DNA of 64,000 nucleotides from Gammaproteobacteria bacterium (GCA_030425195.1 JAUIAV010000006.1:186001-250000); one strand, 5' to 3'; shown: positions 1 through 8,853, numbered from the stretch's first letter. Numbers and translations are program-made. Notes: generated by a model from the sequence alone, not told the origin.

Positions 1-35
1 CGTTCTTGATTGAAAGCACTCGAAAGGAGTTAAAC

Positions 36-908
36 ATGGGAATGTTGGATGGAAAAGTCGCGCTGGTGACCGGCGCCGGCGGCGGCTTGGGCCGGGCGCA
101 CGCGATGCTGCTGGCCAAGGAAGGAGCTTCCGTGGTCGTCAACGATCTGGGCGGTTCCCGGGACGGTACGGGTGCCGGCTCCTCCATGGCCGACGGCGTG
201 GTCGACGAGATCAAGGCAGCCGGTGGCAAAGCGGTCGCCCACTACGGCTCCGTGACCAGCAAGGAAGATGCCCAGGGCATGGTCCAGGCGGCCGTCGACA
301 GCTTCGGCAAGCTCGACATTCTGATTGCCAACGCAGGCATCCTCCGCGACAAGTCGTTCAAGAACATGGAAGACGACATGTGGGACATCGTGGTGGAAGT
401 GCACCTGCGCGGTACCTATCTGACCACCAAGGCCGCTTTCGATCACATGATCGAGCGTGGCGAGGGCGGTCGGATCATCGTCACCAGCTCCACCTCGGGA
501 CTGCTCGGTAACTTCGGCCAGACCAACTACGGGGCCGCCAAGGCCGGTATCGCCGGCTTCGCCCGCTGCCTGTGGCTGGAAGGCGCCAAGTACGGGGTCA
601 CCGTGAATACCCTGGCACCCACCGCCATGTCGCGGATGACCGAGGACATCCTGCCGGAAGGCATGCAGGACCAGTTCCCGCCGGAGTGTGTCTCCCCGGC
701 AATCGTCTTCCTCTGCACGGACGAGGCCAAGGACATCTCCGGACGCCAGTGGCTGATCGCCGGCAACAACGTGCAGCTGCTCTCCTGGCAGCTGACTCCG
801 ATCGCAGCCCGGGATGTTTCCGAGGGGCCCTGGGACGTGGAAGAAATCGGCGAGAAGATCCTCGCTTCGAAAGACAACTGGCCCGCCATCAACCCGCTCC
901 GCGGCTGA
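36..908 (+). CDS. SDR family (3R)-hydroxyacyl-CoA dehydrogenase-like oxidoreductase
   Basis: A 290-residue short-chain dehydrogenase, probably NAD-dependent and cytosolic. The Rossmann motif TGAGGGLG is at residues 12-19, an NAG motif near residue 95, and a catalytic Ser followed by YGAAK near residue 165. The 'VVNDLGG...RDGTG' segment after the Rossmann motif is typical of the dehydrogenase domain of peroxisomal multifunctional enzyme type 2, so a 3-hydroxyacyl-CoA substrate in beta-oxidation is likely. The ATG at 36 follows AAAGGAG at good spacing; an in-frame ATG at 6 has no such site. The fused hydratase and SCP2 domains of MFE-2 are absent. The exact substrate is inferred only. Confidence 0.88.
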   Translation: MGMLDGKVALVTGAGGGLGRAHAMLLAKEGASVVVNDLGGSRDGTGAGSSMADGVVDEIKAAGGKAVAHYGSVTSKEDAQGMVQAAVDSFGKLDILIANAGILRDKSFKNMEDDMWDIVVEVHLRGTYLTTKAAFDHMIERGEGGRIIVTSSTSGLLGNFGQTNYGAAKAGIAGFARCLWLEGAKYGVTVNTLAPTAMSRMTEDILPEGMQDQFPPECVSPAIVFLCTDEAKDISGRQWLIAGNNVQLLSWQLTPIAARDVSEGPWDVEEIGEKILASKDNWPAINPLRG

Positions 909-937
909 CCGGGCAGCGGAAGGGAATCCTTCTGCCC

Positions 938-966
938 GCAGGCTCCCCCTCTCCGGCGGAGCCTGC
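938..966. terminator. Stem-loop between convergent genes
   Basis: Perfect 9-bp arms (GCAGGCTCC and GGAGCCTGC) around an 11-base loop lie between the stops of the converging SDR and OmpA-family genes. There is no T-run on either side, so this is a hairpin that may end or protect transcripts from both sides rather than a classic intrinsic terminator. Confidence 0.45.
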
Positions 967-989
967 GCCTCTCCTCTGCCGGTGGCCGA

Positions 990-1910
990 TCAGCTCCGGC
1001 TGACCAGCACCACCCGCCGATTCAGACTCCGGCCCTGCTCGCTGGCATTGCTGGCCTGAGGCGCCAGCGGCCCGACACCGTGGGCTTCCATGCGCGCCCG
1101 ATCCACCTGATAGTCCGCCTCGAGCGCGTCCACTACCGCCCGGGCCCGGGCATCCGACAACGCCTGATTGTGCGCGAAGCTGCCCGCGAGATCCGTGTGG
1201 CCGACGACGAAAACTCTGAGCTCCGGCCGGTTGCGCAGCAGCACGGCCACCTGTTCCAGCGCCGGAGCAGAGGTCGCCTTCAGGACCGCCTTGTCGGTAT
1301 CGAAGTAGATGCCCTCCACCACCACGTATCCGCGCAGATCGATACCTTTACCCAGCGCCTGCGCATCCAGCACCACCTTTCCGGACTCCATGGCCCGGAT
1401 CTCGATCACGTGGATATCGGTGGACGATTGACCGACAGCCACGGCCACATAGGCGGTCTCGGTACCCTGATCGATACGGGCGAGCAGGTACCGGCCTGCC
1501 AGGTTTGCCATGGCATGGATGTCAGACGTCTTCTGGAAGGTGGGTCCCGCATAGCGGGCCACGCACTCCAGATCATCCTGATTGCACTGATAGAGGATCT
1601 GCGCCCCCGCCGCCAGCAGAGCGGATTCGTAGTTACGGATCATCTCGAGCCGGGAGCGATCCTTGGGATTGATGTAGTTGATCTTGGTGATACGGCCTTC
1701 GAGATCGATGGTTACGGGCTCCTTGCCCGCCTCGTCCATGCCGGCAAAAGCGTGGTATTCGTCGAACTCCACCACGTTCCTTCGCCGGATCTCGGAACCT
1801 TCATAGGGCGAAATGAGCGGATGGTCCGTCATCGCTTCTCTGGCCTGAAGCGCGGCCGGCAGTCCGCAGAGCGCGGCTAACAGATATACGCACGGCAAAC
1901 GATGACGCAC
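990..1910 (-). CDS. OmpA-family outer membrane protein with N-terminal DUF4892-like region
   Basis: About 306 residues. A GTG at 1910, preceded by AGGGAGG at ideal spacing, begins a clear signal peptide (RHRLPCVYLLAALCGLPAALQA), so it is preferred to the ATG at 1964. The exported part starts with a region resembling the DUF4892 group ('DHPLISPYEGSEI') and ends in an OmpA-C peptidoglycan-binding domain: 'YFDTDKAVL', 'VVGHTD', and 'NRRV' near the end. It should sit in the periplasm or outer membrane and bind the cell wall. No neighbour gives a specific role. Confidence 0.82.
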   Translation of the reverse strand: MRHRLPCVYLLAALCGLPAALQAREAMTDHPLISPYEGSEIRRRNVVEFDEYHAFAGMDEAGKEPVTIDLEGRITKINYINPKDRSRLEMIRNYESALLAAGAQILYQCNQDDLECVARYAGPTFQKTSDIHAMANLAGRYLLARIDQGTETAYVAVAVGQSSTDIHVIEIRAMESGKVVLDAQALGKGIDLRGYVVVEGIYFDTDKAVLKATSAPALEQVAVLLRNRPELRVFVVGHTDLAGSFAHNQALSDARARAVVDALEADYQVDRARMEAHGVGPLAPQASNASEQGRSLNRRVVLVSRS

Positions 1911-1975
1911 GAGCACCTCCCTGTGATGTGTGACGGACCCGATGATGCCTGCACGCCTTCCCATCCGCCACCACC

Positions 1976-2626
1976 ATGCCGTCGATCCGCTATCATCCGC
2001 ACCTCTACGCCAGCGAGCGCACCGATTTGTCGAATCCTATCCGCTTCTCCGCCCCTGCAGACCGGAACCGCCTGCACATTCTGGACGTGCTGCGAACGGA
2101 GCTGCCGACCGAAGGCAAGGTGCTCGAGCTCGCGAGCGGTACCGGCCAGCACGTGGTCTGCTTTGCCGAGGCGCTTGCCGGGCTGCAATGGCAGCCGTCC
2201 GACCCGGACCCCGAGGCCCGCGCCTCCATCGCCGCCCGGATCGCCGAATCGGGGCTTGCGAACATTGCACAGCCGCTGAACCTGGACCTGCTGAACGATT
2301 GCCCCGCCTTCAGCGTCGACGGCGTCATCACCGCCAATCTGCTGCACATATCGCCGCCCGAGGTACTGCCGGCTCTCATGGGGAAGTCCGCCGACTGGCT
2401 GACCGCCGGCGGAGTCCTGCACATCTATGGTCCGTTCCGGGTCGACGGCGCGTTCACCAGCGCCAGCAACGAGGCGTTCGATGCCTCCCTGAAGCAGCGC
2501 AATCCCCTGTGGGGACTGCGCGATCTGGAAACCGTGACTGAGGCAGCCAGGAGCAGCGGGTTCGGACACCCCGTCGTCCGGCAGATGCCAGCGAATAACT
2601 TTTCCCTGACTTTCCGGCGGTCCTGA
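1976..2626 (+). CDS. DUF938 family SAM-dependent methyltransferase-like protein
   Basis: 216 residues. The N-terminal 'RNRLHILDVL' and the SAM-binding loop 'VLELASGTGQHV' (about residues 49-60), followed by 'WQPSDPD', are hallmarks of DUF938 (the METTL26-like family). The C-terminal 'MPANNFSLTFRR' also fits. The length is normal for the family. The family has a class I methyltransferase fold, but no substrate is known to me. It is transcribed divergently from the OmpA-family gene, 65 bases apart. Confidence 0.85.
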   Translation: MPSIRYHPHLYASERTDLSNPIRFSAPADRNRLHILDVLRTELPTEGKVLELASGTGQHVVCFAEALAGLQWQPSDPDPEARASIAARIAESGLANIAQPLNLDLLNDCPAFSVDGVITANLLHISPPEVLPALMGKSADWLTAGGVLHIYGPFRVDGAFTSASNEAFDASLKQRNPLWGLRDLETVTEAARSSGFGHPVVRQMPANNFSLTFRRS

Positions 2627-2645
2627 GCGTCAGCGGCGGCGCCGT

Positions 2646-2780
2646 TCAGCGGGCGTTCGTCGACAGGAACAGCAGCATCAGGCTCTCCACCAGCTCAGCG
2701 AACGGCGGCACGAAGAGCAGGCCCAGCACCCAGACCACGGCGATGCCGGCAGAGACTTTCAGATAGGTTTGATTGCTCAT
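2646..2780 (-). CDS. 44-residue single-pass membrane peptide
   Basis: A small ORF of 44 codons starts with an ATG overlapping the stop of the upstream gene as ATGA (2777-2780), which implies translational coupling. The peptide starts MSNQTYLKVSAG, has a hydrophobic stretch 'IAVVWVLGLLFVPPF' at about residues 13-27 and a second one 'LVESLMLLFLS' near the C-terminus. I recognise no family. The exact coupling and the membrane-like composition argue that it is real; it probably works with the anchored protein encoded just upstream. Confidence 0.6.
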   Translation of the reverse strand: MSNQTYLKVSAGIAVVWVLGLLFVPPFAELVESLMLLFLSTNAR

Positions 2781-3328
2781 CGCTCGCTGCTCCCGTTCCG
2801 CCTCGGTGCCATCTCGAAGATCCAGGTATCCCCGTCCGCAACGCTCTGCATGATCTCGGCCACGGCTTCCGGCGTTTCGCCGCCCGCATATTTCATGGCG
2901 AGCTTGCGCGCCACCCCATCGATGACGGCCGGATCCTGGATCCGGATCAGCTCCCGTTCGTAGCGTACGCCGTCGATGCGTGCCACGGCCTGTTTGCTGC
3001 CCGCCTCCACGTCGAACGCCCAGTCTTTCCAGAGCCTGCCCAGAAAGGAACGCATGTATCCGGACGGAACATAAACCTTTCCATCGCTCTCCATGATGAA
3101 GATCCGCCGTGAACTGACCGGATCACTGGTCTCGAGCTCGATGGTGAACAGGTCGTCCGTGAACGACCAGTCCGGCTCCGGACCCGTGTGCAGCGGCCCG
3201 GAGACGAGCCCGCCGCCGGGGAACAGCACGGACGGTCCGTCATCGTTCTGGTGTTTGAGTCGCAGGGTAACGAGGGTCAGGAGCAGCAGCATCACGAGGA
3301 TGCCGATGATCTGTACTATGAGCTTCAC
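2777..3328 (-). CDS. Membrane-anchored protein of unknown function
   Basis: 183 residues from a GTG at 3328 that follows GGAGGA; the ATG at 3370 lacks a ribosome site. Residues 2-22 form one transmembrane helix (KLIVQIIGILVMLLLLTLVTL). The rest is soluble, with 'DWSFTDD', 'IELETSD', 'KVYVPSGYM', 'AFDVEAG' and 'GVRYERELIRI'. This reads like a small beta-barrel related to FMN-binding or deazaflavin-reductase-like folds, but that is a guess. It is followed directly by the coupled 44-residue peptide. Confidence 0.72.
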   Translation of the reverse strand: MKLIVQIIGILVMLLLLTLVTLRLKHQNDDGPSVLFPGGGLVSGPLHTGPEPDWSFTDDLFTIELETSDPVSSRRIFIMESDGKVYVPSGYMRSFLGRLWKDWAFDVEAGSKQAVARIDGVRYERELIRIQDPAVIDGVARKLAMKYAGGETPEAVAEIMQSVADGDTWIFEMAPRRNGSSER

Positions 3329-3381
3329 TCTCTCCTCCCGGAAGCCGTTGGAGAGACGAGCATACCTCAAGCGGTCTCTGA

Positions 3382-4425
3382 TTAAGGAGCCTGACCGGTG
3401 CGGCCCAGATGGCGGGAAATGTCGAGATGGAGCGCGAAATCCGGCATCGATCTGGAGAAACCATCTTCGACGATGCCGAAACGGACCTGCCAGCCGTTCC
3501 GCGACCGGTAATCGCCGCCCAGAATCAGCGCGATGGACTCATCACCGATGGCGCGAACGTCGGTGTCATAGTAAGCGCCGGATGCCTGGACGCCGCCGAT
3601 CAGCGACAGCCCCGTAGTGAGCCGGAATGACGCCTGGAGCCCGCCGAAAACCACCGATGAGCGTTGCAGTTCCGGCAGCACGTCGGAATCCCCGAGCAGC
3701 AGCACCCCGACGTTGGCGGAGAGCGTGGTCCGCAATCCGCGCAGAGTCACCGGGTCCGACAGGCCGATGCCCACAGATACATCGAAAGCGCCGCTGCCTC
3801 TGAGCGCTTCGGACTTGCCGGTCGGCACCTTCAGGCCGCCATGGATCGCCAGCGCACGTGCGGCGGACGATGGCGTAAGCCGGTACCGGCCGGAAAGACG
3901 GATATCGCCGAGGCCGGTACCGCCGTCTTCCTGAAGAAAACGCCCGCCCTGTCCATCGTCGAAGTACAGCCTGAGACTGTCGGGTACCTGCCTGTCCCGC
4001 TTGCCGTCGGGCACACCGAGCAGATCGTGCCAGTCCGTGAGCAGACCATCCATCCAGCCGCCGCTGTGGTGGATGACGGGTACCCGGATACCGACCTCGA
4101 GAGCCTGTCCCAGCACGCGTTCGTAGGCAATTTCTAGCTGATAGATCTCCCCGTCCAGCTCGAGACTGCCGCCCGGCCTGGTTTCGATCTCCGTCAGATT
4201 GACCGCCTCCAGCGTCGTCGCTATCCGACTGGTGCCGGGATCGGCGACCGCGCCAGCGAAGAACTCCGGCCGTCCATATATCTGAAGGAAAGGATTGTAG
4301 GAACGCACTTCGAGGAACGGATCGGCCCGGACGCCACCCGACCACAGCAGCATGACGAGCAGAGCGAGCACAGACAGGCAACGACCGTACCGTTCGGCTT
4401 CTTCCGCTATCGTCTGAGCTTCCAA
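3382..4425 (-). CDS. DUF3187 family outer membrane protein
   Basis: 347 residues with a signal peptide after a short charged leader ('CLSVLALLVMLLWSGGVRA', cleavage before DPF). The mature part is rich in alternating beta strands; 'NPFLQIYGRPEF' near the start and 'HHSGGWMDGLLTDWHDLLGVP' in the middle are typical of DUF3187, predicted beta-barrel proteins. The start overlaps the end of the phosphoesterase gene by 19 bases, so the two are probably co-transcribed. Function unknown; possibly an outer membrane porin-like protein. Confidence 0.78.
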   Translation of the reverse strand: MEAQTIAEEAERYGRCLSVLALLVMLLWSGGVRADPFLEVRSYNPFLQIYGRPEFFAGAVADPGTSRIATTLEAVNLTEIETRPGGSLELDGEIYQLEIAYERVLGQALEVGIRVPVIHHSGGWMDGLLTDWHDLLGVPDGKRDRQVPDSLRLYFDDGQGGRFLQEDGGTGLGDIRLSGRYRLTPSSAARALAIHGGLKVPTGKSEALRGSGAFDVSVGIGLSDPVTLRGLRTTLSANVGVLLLGDSDVLPELQRSSVVFGGLQASFRLTTGLSLIGGVQASGAYYDTDVRAIGDESIALILGGDYRSRNGWQVRFGIVEDGFSRSMPDFALHLDISRHLGRTGQAP

Positions 4426-5003
4426 GGTGGCGTGGCCTCCCAGTCGAAGGGTTCCGTACCTCCGTCCGTGATCAGATGCACGCTGGCGTGGGCCTCACCG
4501 TCGTCCAGCGTCAGAAAGCCAATGGTTCCATACTGCGTGTCGTAATTATGTGGATAGGTTGGCGAACCGGGGTTGACGCAGAAAACACCCTGGACTTCCT
4601 CAATGCACTCACGGTGAGTATCGCCCGAGATGATGACATCCGGTCGGCGTTCGGGGAAAAATCGCTCGATCCAGCGATCCAGGGTGAAGTTCGGCGGCCG
4701 CTCCGGCACGGGGACATAGTGCGTGAGCCCCACCCACAGCCCTTCCAGCTCGAGCAGCCAGGCATATTTCACCCGGGGGTCTTCCGGCTGCACGGGTCGG
4801 CCGCCGCTGCCGTCCTCACCGTTTCCCCGTGCGGCATAAACCGGGGCAATGGTCTCCAGCTCGTCGAGCACGTAGAGCTGGTGAATGTCACCGGCATGAA
4901 AAATCATGTCCACGCCCTGAAAGGCATCATAGATCTGCGGCCAGAGCGTGGCGCGGGCCTCGGGAATGTGGGTATCCGAAATCAGACCGATGTTCAGAGC
5001 CAT
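4407..5003 (-). CDS. YfcE/MJ0936-like metallophosphoesterase
   Basis: 198 residues. Calcineurin-type metal motifs are in the usual order: 'SDTHIP' near residue 9, 'HAGDIHQLYVL' near 36, 'ARGNGE' near 57, 'ISGDTHR' and 'VNPGSP' in the C-terminal half. The family hydrolyses phosphodiesters with a two-metal centre in the cytosol. The ORF is open far upstream, but the ATG at 5003 gives the correct family N-terminus (MALNIGLISDTH). It lies between a DUF4124 gene and the DUF3187 gene in one direction. Confidence 0.83.
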   Translation of the reverse strand: MALNIGLISDTHIPEARATLWPQIYDAFQGVDMIFHAGDIHQLYVLDELETIAPVYAARGNGEDGSGGRPVQPEDPRVKYAWLLELEGLWVGLTHYVPVPERPPNFTLDRWIERFFPERRPDVIISGDTHRECIEEVQGVFCVNPGSPTYPHNYDTQYGTIGFLTLDDGEAHASVHLITDGGTEPFDWEATPPWKLRR

Positions 5004-5050
5004 GGCGTGACTCCGTGCGGACACCTCATATGCGTAGTGCCATCCGCGGG

Positions 5051-5539
5051 TCAGCCCCCTGAACCGTTCAGCGGCGGCAGCGGGACGGGGCGGCTGGGCG
5101 GCGGTTCCGGCTGCGGCCGCAGGGGCGGCTCGATCGGATGCACGGGTTTTCCCGGATGCCCCGGCCAGCCCGGTCTGCCCCAGTAACCCCAGCCACCGCT
5201 CACCCAGCGGTTTCGATCGGCTTCCCGGTAGTAGACCGTCTCCGGCTGCGCCGCGGCCAGAGCTTCCAAGCGCCGGGTGCGGGCATCCTCCCGGGCCAGC
5301 CGGGATTCTTCCAGCGCTCTGGCCACGGACAGCTGCTGATCGATGAGGGCCTGCTGCTCGGCCAGAGCAGTTTCGCGGACTTCGGGCACCGCAAGCTCCA
5401 CCGTCTCGGCGCCTTCCGTCTCCACATCGGAGAAGGAAACCACACCGTTCTCGTCCACATGGCGGTAGACCGTCTGCGCGCCGGCTGGCGGCGCGAGCGC
5501 AAGCAGAAGCACGAGAGATGCGATGAAGGTGGTTTGCAC
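5051..5539 (-). CDS. DUF4124 domain-containing exported protein
   Basis: About 162 residues. The GTG at 5539 is preceded by AGGTGA and gives a compact signal peptide (FIASLVLLLALAPPAGA); another GTG at 5548 is possible. After the cleavage site comes 'QTVYRHVDENGVVSFSDV', the DUF4124 signature, then an Ala/Glu/Arg-rich helical stretch and a Gly/Trp then Pro-rich tail (PLRPQPEPPPSRPVPLPP). It is probably periplasmic. The start overlaps or abuts the end of the amidohydrolase gene (stop at 5554). Function unknown. Confidence 0.75.
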   Translation of the reverse strand: MQTTFIASLVLLLALAPPAGAQTVYRHVDENGVVSFSDVETEGAETVELAVPEVRETALAEQQALIDQQLSVARALEESRLAREDARTRRLEALAAAQPETVYYREADRNRWVSGGWGYWGRPGWPGHPGKPVHPIEPPLRPQPEPPPSRPVPLPPLNGSGG

Positions 5540-5553
5540 GATGTTCACCTGTG

Positions 5554-7416
5554 TCAGCCGTTCGCGGTGAGCGCTCTTCCAGCTCGCTCGCGGCCAAAGA
5601 TCTCGGTGAAGGCCGTTCCCTGCCACACCGGTTTCCCAGCGATATAGACCCCTTCTACCACACCATCGGAGCGGTTCACCAGCTGATGGCAACCGTATTC
5701 CTCACGGAAGATGTATTCGATGTTTCCATCACCGTCGTAGCGCCGGAGCGCTTCCGGATCGATCAGCACCAGATCCGCCGGGCTGCCGATGTCGAGACGA
5801 CCGGCGTTCAATCCGAAGAAATCCGCCGGTTCCCGGGTGAGCCGCTTCACCATGTAGCTGAACGTCTCCTCCGAATCCTCGAGCGCGATTTTCAGGCCGC
5901 GGAGGTTGCCGTCGTAGTAGGCCATGTTTGTCACGTGGGCACCGCTGTCGTTGAAGCCCGGCAGCAGCCTCGGATTCAGCAGAAGGTCCCTGACCACCCT
6001 GGGGTCGCGGTTGGCAGACACGTAGTGCCAGTAGAGATCGCGGTCGAACACCCTCAGCAGACCGAGAAAAAACGCTGCCTCGTCATGAAGGTCCCGGCCG
6101 AGCGCTTCGAATGCCTGAGACTCCGCCGCCGGGAACTCCGCTGGGGAGGATGCCTGCCAGCTCCGGTAGTCCGCGTAAATCTGCGCCATCGTCCGTCCCT
6201 GCCAGCCGGGCACCGGCGACCGGTAGATCACGTGGTCGTCGAGATTCCGGGTCATGAAAGCGTTCTCCAGTCGCAGCCGGCGCTTCAGATGATCGAGGCT
6301 GTAACCGGTTTTGCCCTTCTCCCACATGACCCTGAAAGCCTCTACGAACTCCGGATCCGACAGAATCTTCCGCCGCGCCTCCACGTCCTCGAGCTCAGTT
6401 TCGATCAGCTGCCGCATGAGCGGGTCCGCTTCCGCCAGCGGGCTGATCGCGCCTTCACTCCAGACCTTGAAGGGTGCGGCCAGCGCCTGCATGCGGAAAT
6501 GCCCGTTCAGCAGTTTCGAATTCAGCAGTCTGGAGAAACCGAGAGCCTGCAGCCGGAACATCCGGTTGATGGCGCTGTCGAGAGCGGCGAGTGCGGTGAT
6601 CTTCAGAGGCGCGCCGTGCAGACGGCCGCTGGTGAGCATGAACAGACGGGCCGTGAGTGCGCTGTCGTCCGTCGCCGGCGTCATCTGCCAGACACGGCCA
6701 TGTCGCCGGACCACGTCCGTGAGGGCCTTGTACTCGTCGTACTTCGCGTACTGGGTGGGAATCCGCCGGTCGAGATGCGGCTGGTTGGCCAGGAAGTGCA
6801 GAGGCAGCCCGTCCGTCGAGAATCCGGGATAGCCGGCGCCAAGCGCATCGTCGAGCAGCGATACCATCTCCGCAAGCTCGGCCGCGGTCGGATCCCGCTC
6901 GATACTGTCCTTCAGGCCCATCACCTGGATGCGGAGCATGGAATGCGGGATGAGCGGGGCCAGATTGGCGGCCAGCGGCAGGGCGTTCAGATGCTCGAGA
7001 TACTCGCGGGGCGACCGCCAGGTGGCTTTGTCCGCCGCCTTCGAAAGCACGGTCTTCGGAATGTTCTCCACCCGGGCGAAGCAGTCGACGACGGGGTCCT
7101 GCTCCGGCGTGCGTTGAGCGCCGAAGGCGAGACCGATGCTGCAGTTGCCGACAACCACCGACGTGGTTCCGTGCCTGACCACCTCCGGCAGACCGGGCGC
7201 CAGCTCCACCTCCAGGTCCTCGTGCGTGTGGATGTCGAGCAGACCCGGCAGCAGCCAGCGTCCGCCGGCCTCGTGCACCGAGGCCGCGTTCTCGGCGGGA
7301 AGACCAAGACCTTTGGCCACCACCCGCCCATCCTGCACCGCCAGATCGAGCAGCTCCGCCGGAGCACCGGTGCCATCGAAGACTTTCGCGCCACGTAACA
7401 GAACATCCCAGGTCAT
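5554..7416 (-). CDS. D-aminoacylase-like N-acyl amidohydrolase
   Basis: 620 residues of the amidohydrolase superfamily. 'GGRWLLPGLLDIHTHEDLE' (HTH at residues 63-65) provides the first metal ligands, 'GTTSVVVGNC' follows, 'NDSGAHVTNM' is in the second half and 'GSPADLVLIDPE' closes the typical composite beta domain. Members deacylate N-acyl-D-amino acids or related amides; the substrate here is unknown. The start overlaps the stop of the MFS gene as ATGA, so import or export and deacylation may be linked. The length is normal to slightly long. Confidence 0.83.
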   Translation of the reverse strand: MTWDVLLRGAKVFDGTGAPAELLDLAVQDGRVVAKGLGLPAENAASVHEAGGRWLLPGLLDIHTHEDLEVELAPGLPEVVRHGTTSVVVGNCSIGLAFGAQRTPEQDPVVDCFARVENIPKTVLSKAADKATWRSPREYLEHLNALPLAANLAPLIPHSMLRIQVMGLKDSIERDPTAAELAEMVSLLDDALGAGYPGFSTDGLPLHFLANQPHLDRRIPTQYAKYDEYKALTDVVRRHGRVWQMTPATDDSALTARLFMLTSGRLHGAPLKITALAALDSAINRMFRLQALGFSRLLNSKLLNGHFRMQALAAPFKVWSEGAISPLAEADPLMRQLIETELEDVEARRKILSDPEFVEAFRVMWEKGKTGYSLDHLKRRLRLENAFMTRNLDDHVIYRSPVPGWQGRTMAQIYADYRSWQASSPAEFPAAESQAFEALGRDLHDEAAFFLGLLRVFDRDLYWHYVSANRDPRVVRDLLLNPRLLPGFNDSGAHVTNMAYYDGNLRGLKIALEDSEETFSYMVKRLTREPADFFGLNAGRLDIGSPADLVLIDPEALRRYDGDGNIEYIFREEYGCHQLVNRSDGVVEGVYIAGKPVWQGTAFTEIFGRERAGRALTANG

Positions 7417-8756
7417 CGTGCTTCCTCCGCCGTTACCTCCGGCGCACCGGCGGAGCCGTTGCGCCGGAGGGAGTCCGTATTGCTCTCGGTGGGATTCTCG
7501 ATCGGTGGCATCTCCTCGTCCACGTTGCGCACGGATCGGGAGACCGCCGCCAGCAGGAGAATGGTCACACCGAAAGCGATGCCCGCGCAGACCAGAGCCA
7601 CCGCCACGTCATAGGCTTCGGCGATGAGCGAGATAGGGATCACACCCAGCGGCATGAGCCCGTGAGACATCATGTCGATGCTCATGATCCGCCCGCGCAT
7701 GTGATGAACCACCTGCATCTGCAGAAGCCCCCGATTGAGCGACATGTTCCAGGCGCTGACGAAACCGATGCAGGCCACCAGCACCGCAGCCACCGGCACG
7801 GCCACCGCCAGACCGAAGAAGGAGGTGAAAGCCCCCCAGCCGAGGCAGGTCCCGATCAGCCAGGCCGCCTTGTGCCGGATCTCGCCGATCCAGGCCAGCA
7901 TCAGGGAGCCGCCGATGGCCCCCATGCCCATGGCGGACATGAGAATACCCAGGTCCTCCGGCCCGCCACCCAGAATGTCTTCGTTGAAAGCGGGCAGCAG
8001 CGTGTTGAGCGGCATGCCGAACAGAAACGGCACGATGGACAGCAGAATGAGCCCGAAGACGGGCGGATTGGCCCAGACATAGCGAAGCCCGTCCGCCATG
8101 TCCGTCAGCGCGCTCTTCTGCTCGCTGGCCTGCTCGCTCACCCCCCGCTTGCTGACCATGAGCATGGTGACCGCGGAGATGAAATAAAGGGCCGCGATCA
8201 TGAAGTAGACGATGCCCACCCCGTAAGTAGAGCTGGTATCGCCGCCGGCGACCCAGGCGATCAGAAATCCGGCCAGCGCCGGGCCGAGGATCCGGGAAAG
8301 ATTCCAGCTGGTGGTGTTCAGCGCCATGGCGGTGAAGATGAGGCGCTCCGGAATCAGCTCCGGCACGAAAGCCTGCCGGGCGGGCATGGACAGCGCCAGG
8401 ATCGAGCCGTTGAAGAAGCCGAACCAGATGAAATCCCAGAAGTTGACCCGGTCGGTGATGATGATCAGACCCATGATCACCGTAGCCAGACAGTTGAGGG
8501 TCTGCGCCGACGTGATGATCAGTTTCTTGGGCATGCGGTCCGCCAGCACGCCGCCGAGCAGCGAGAAAGCCACCGTCGGGATCATGAAGGACAGCGTGAC
8601 CCAGGCGAGATCGAGCGCAGAGGAAGTGAGCGTGTAGACGAGCCAGCCGCGGGCGATGATCTGCATGTTCATCGCGAAGGAGGAACCCAGAGATCCCACC
8701 CACAGCCACCGGAAGTCTGCATAACTGAGTGCCTGGGTGATGTTGCGGTCAGCCAC
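7413..8756 (-). CDS. MFS transporter (EntS/MFS_3-like exporter)
   Basis: 447 residues with about 12 hydrophobic segments. 'LGGVLADRMPKK' between helices 2 and 3 is the MFS motif A; the beginning 'SYADFRWLWVGSLGSSFAMNMQIIARGWLVY' matches drug/siderophore exporters of the MFS_3 group. The C-terminal 60 residues are polar. It is the first gene of the minus-strand run and is divergent from an LLM oxidoreductase, with a strong palindrome between them. Substrate unknown. Confidence 0.85.
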   Translation of the reverse strand: MADRNITQALSYADFRWLWVGSLGSSFAMNMQIIARGWLVYTLTSSALDLAWVTLSFMIPTVAFSLLGGVLADRMPKKLIITSAQTLNCLATVIMGLIIITDRVNFWDFIWFGFFNGSILALSMPARQAFVPELIPERLIFTAMALNTTSWNLSRILGPALAGFLIAWVAGGDTSSTYGVGIVYFMIAALYFISAVTMLMVSKRGVSEQASEQKSALTDMADGLRYVWANPPVFGLILLSIVPFLFGMPLNTLLPAFNEDILGGGPEDLGILMSAMGMGAIGGSLMLAWIGEIRHKAAWLIGTCLGWGAFTSFFGLAVAVPVAAVLVACIGFVSAWNMSLNRGLLQMQVVHHMRGRIMSIDMMSHGLMPLGVIPISLIAEAYDVAVALVCAGIAFGVTILLLAAVSRSVRNVDEEMPPIENPTESNTDSLRRNGSAGAPEVTAEEAR

Positions 8757-8809
8757 GCAGATTCCTGTCCGGGGAAACCGGCTATATTATCATGAGCGGA
8801 TCACTCAAG

Positions 8810-8829
8810 ATCTGAACAGCCGTTCAGAT
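8810..8829. promoter_or_regulatory. Perfect palindromic operator candidate between divergent MFS and LLM genes
   Basis: ATCTGAAC-AGCC-GTTCAGAT: two perfect 8-base arms with a 4-base spacer, 24 bases before the LLM start and 54 bases before the MFS start. TGAAC-N4-GTTCA is the sort of site bound by TetR-family repressors. No tetR gene is found in the window. An AT-rich element (TATATTATCA, 8783-8792) just left of it could hold -10 boxes for either side. Confidence 0.6.
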
Positions 8830-8853
8830 TCATCGGCGGGGGGAGGAATGCCA

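Noticed and set aside
5004-5597. Extension of the metallophosphoesterase frame upstream by about 200 codons
   Set aside because: It overlaps the DUF4124 gene in another frame and has Arg/Ala/Pro-rich shadow composition; the family N-terminus begins at 5003.
5551-7398. Plus-strand open frame of 615 codons opposite the amidohydrolase
   Set aside because: Antisense shadow; the minus-strand protein carries all amidohydrolase motifs and couples to the MFS gene.
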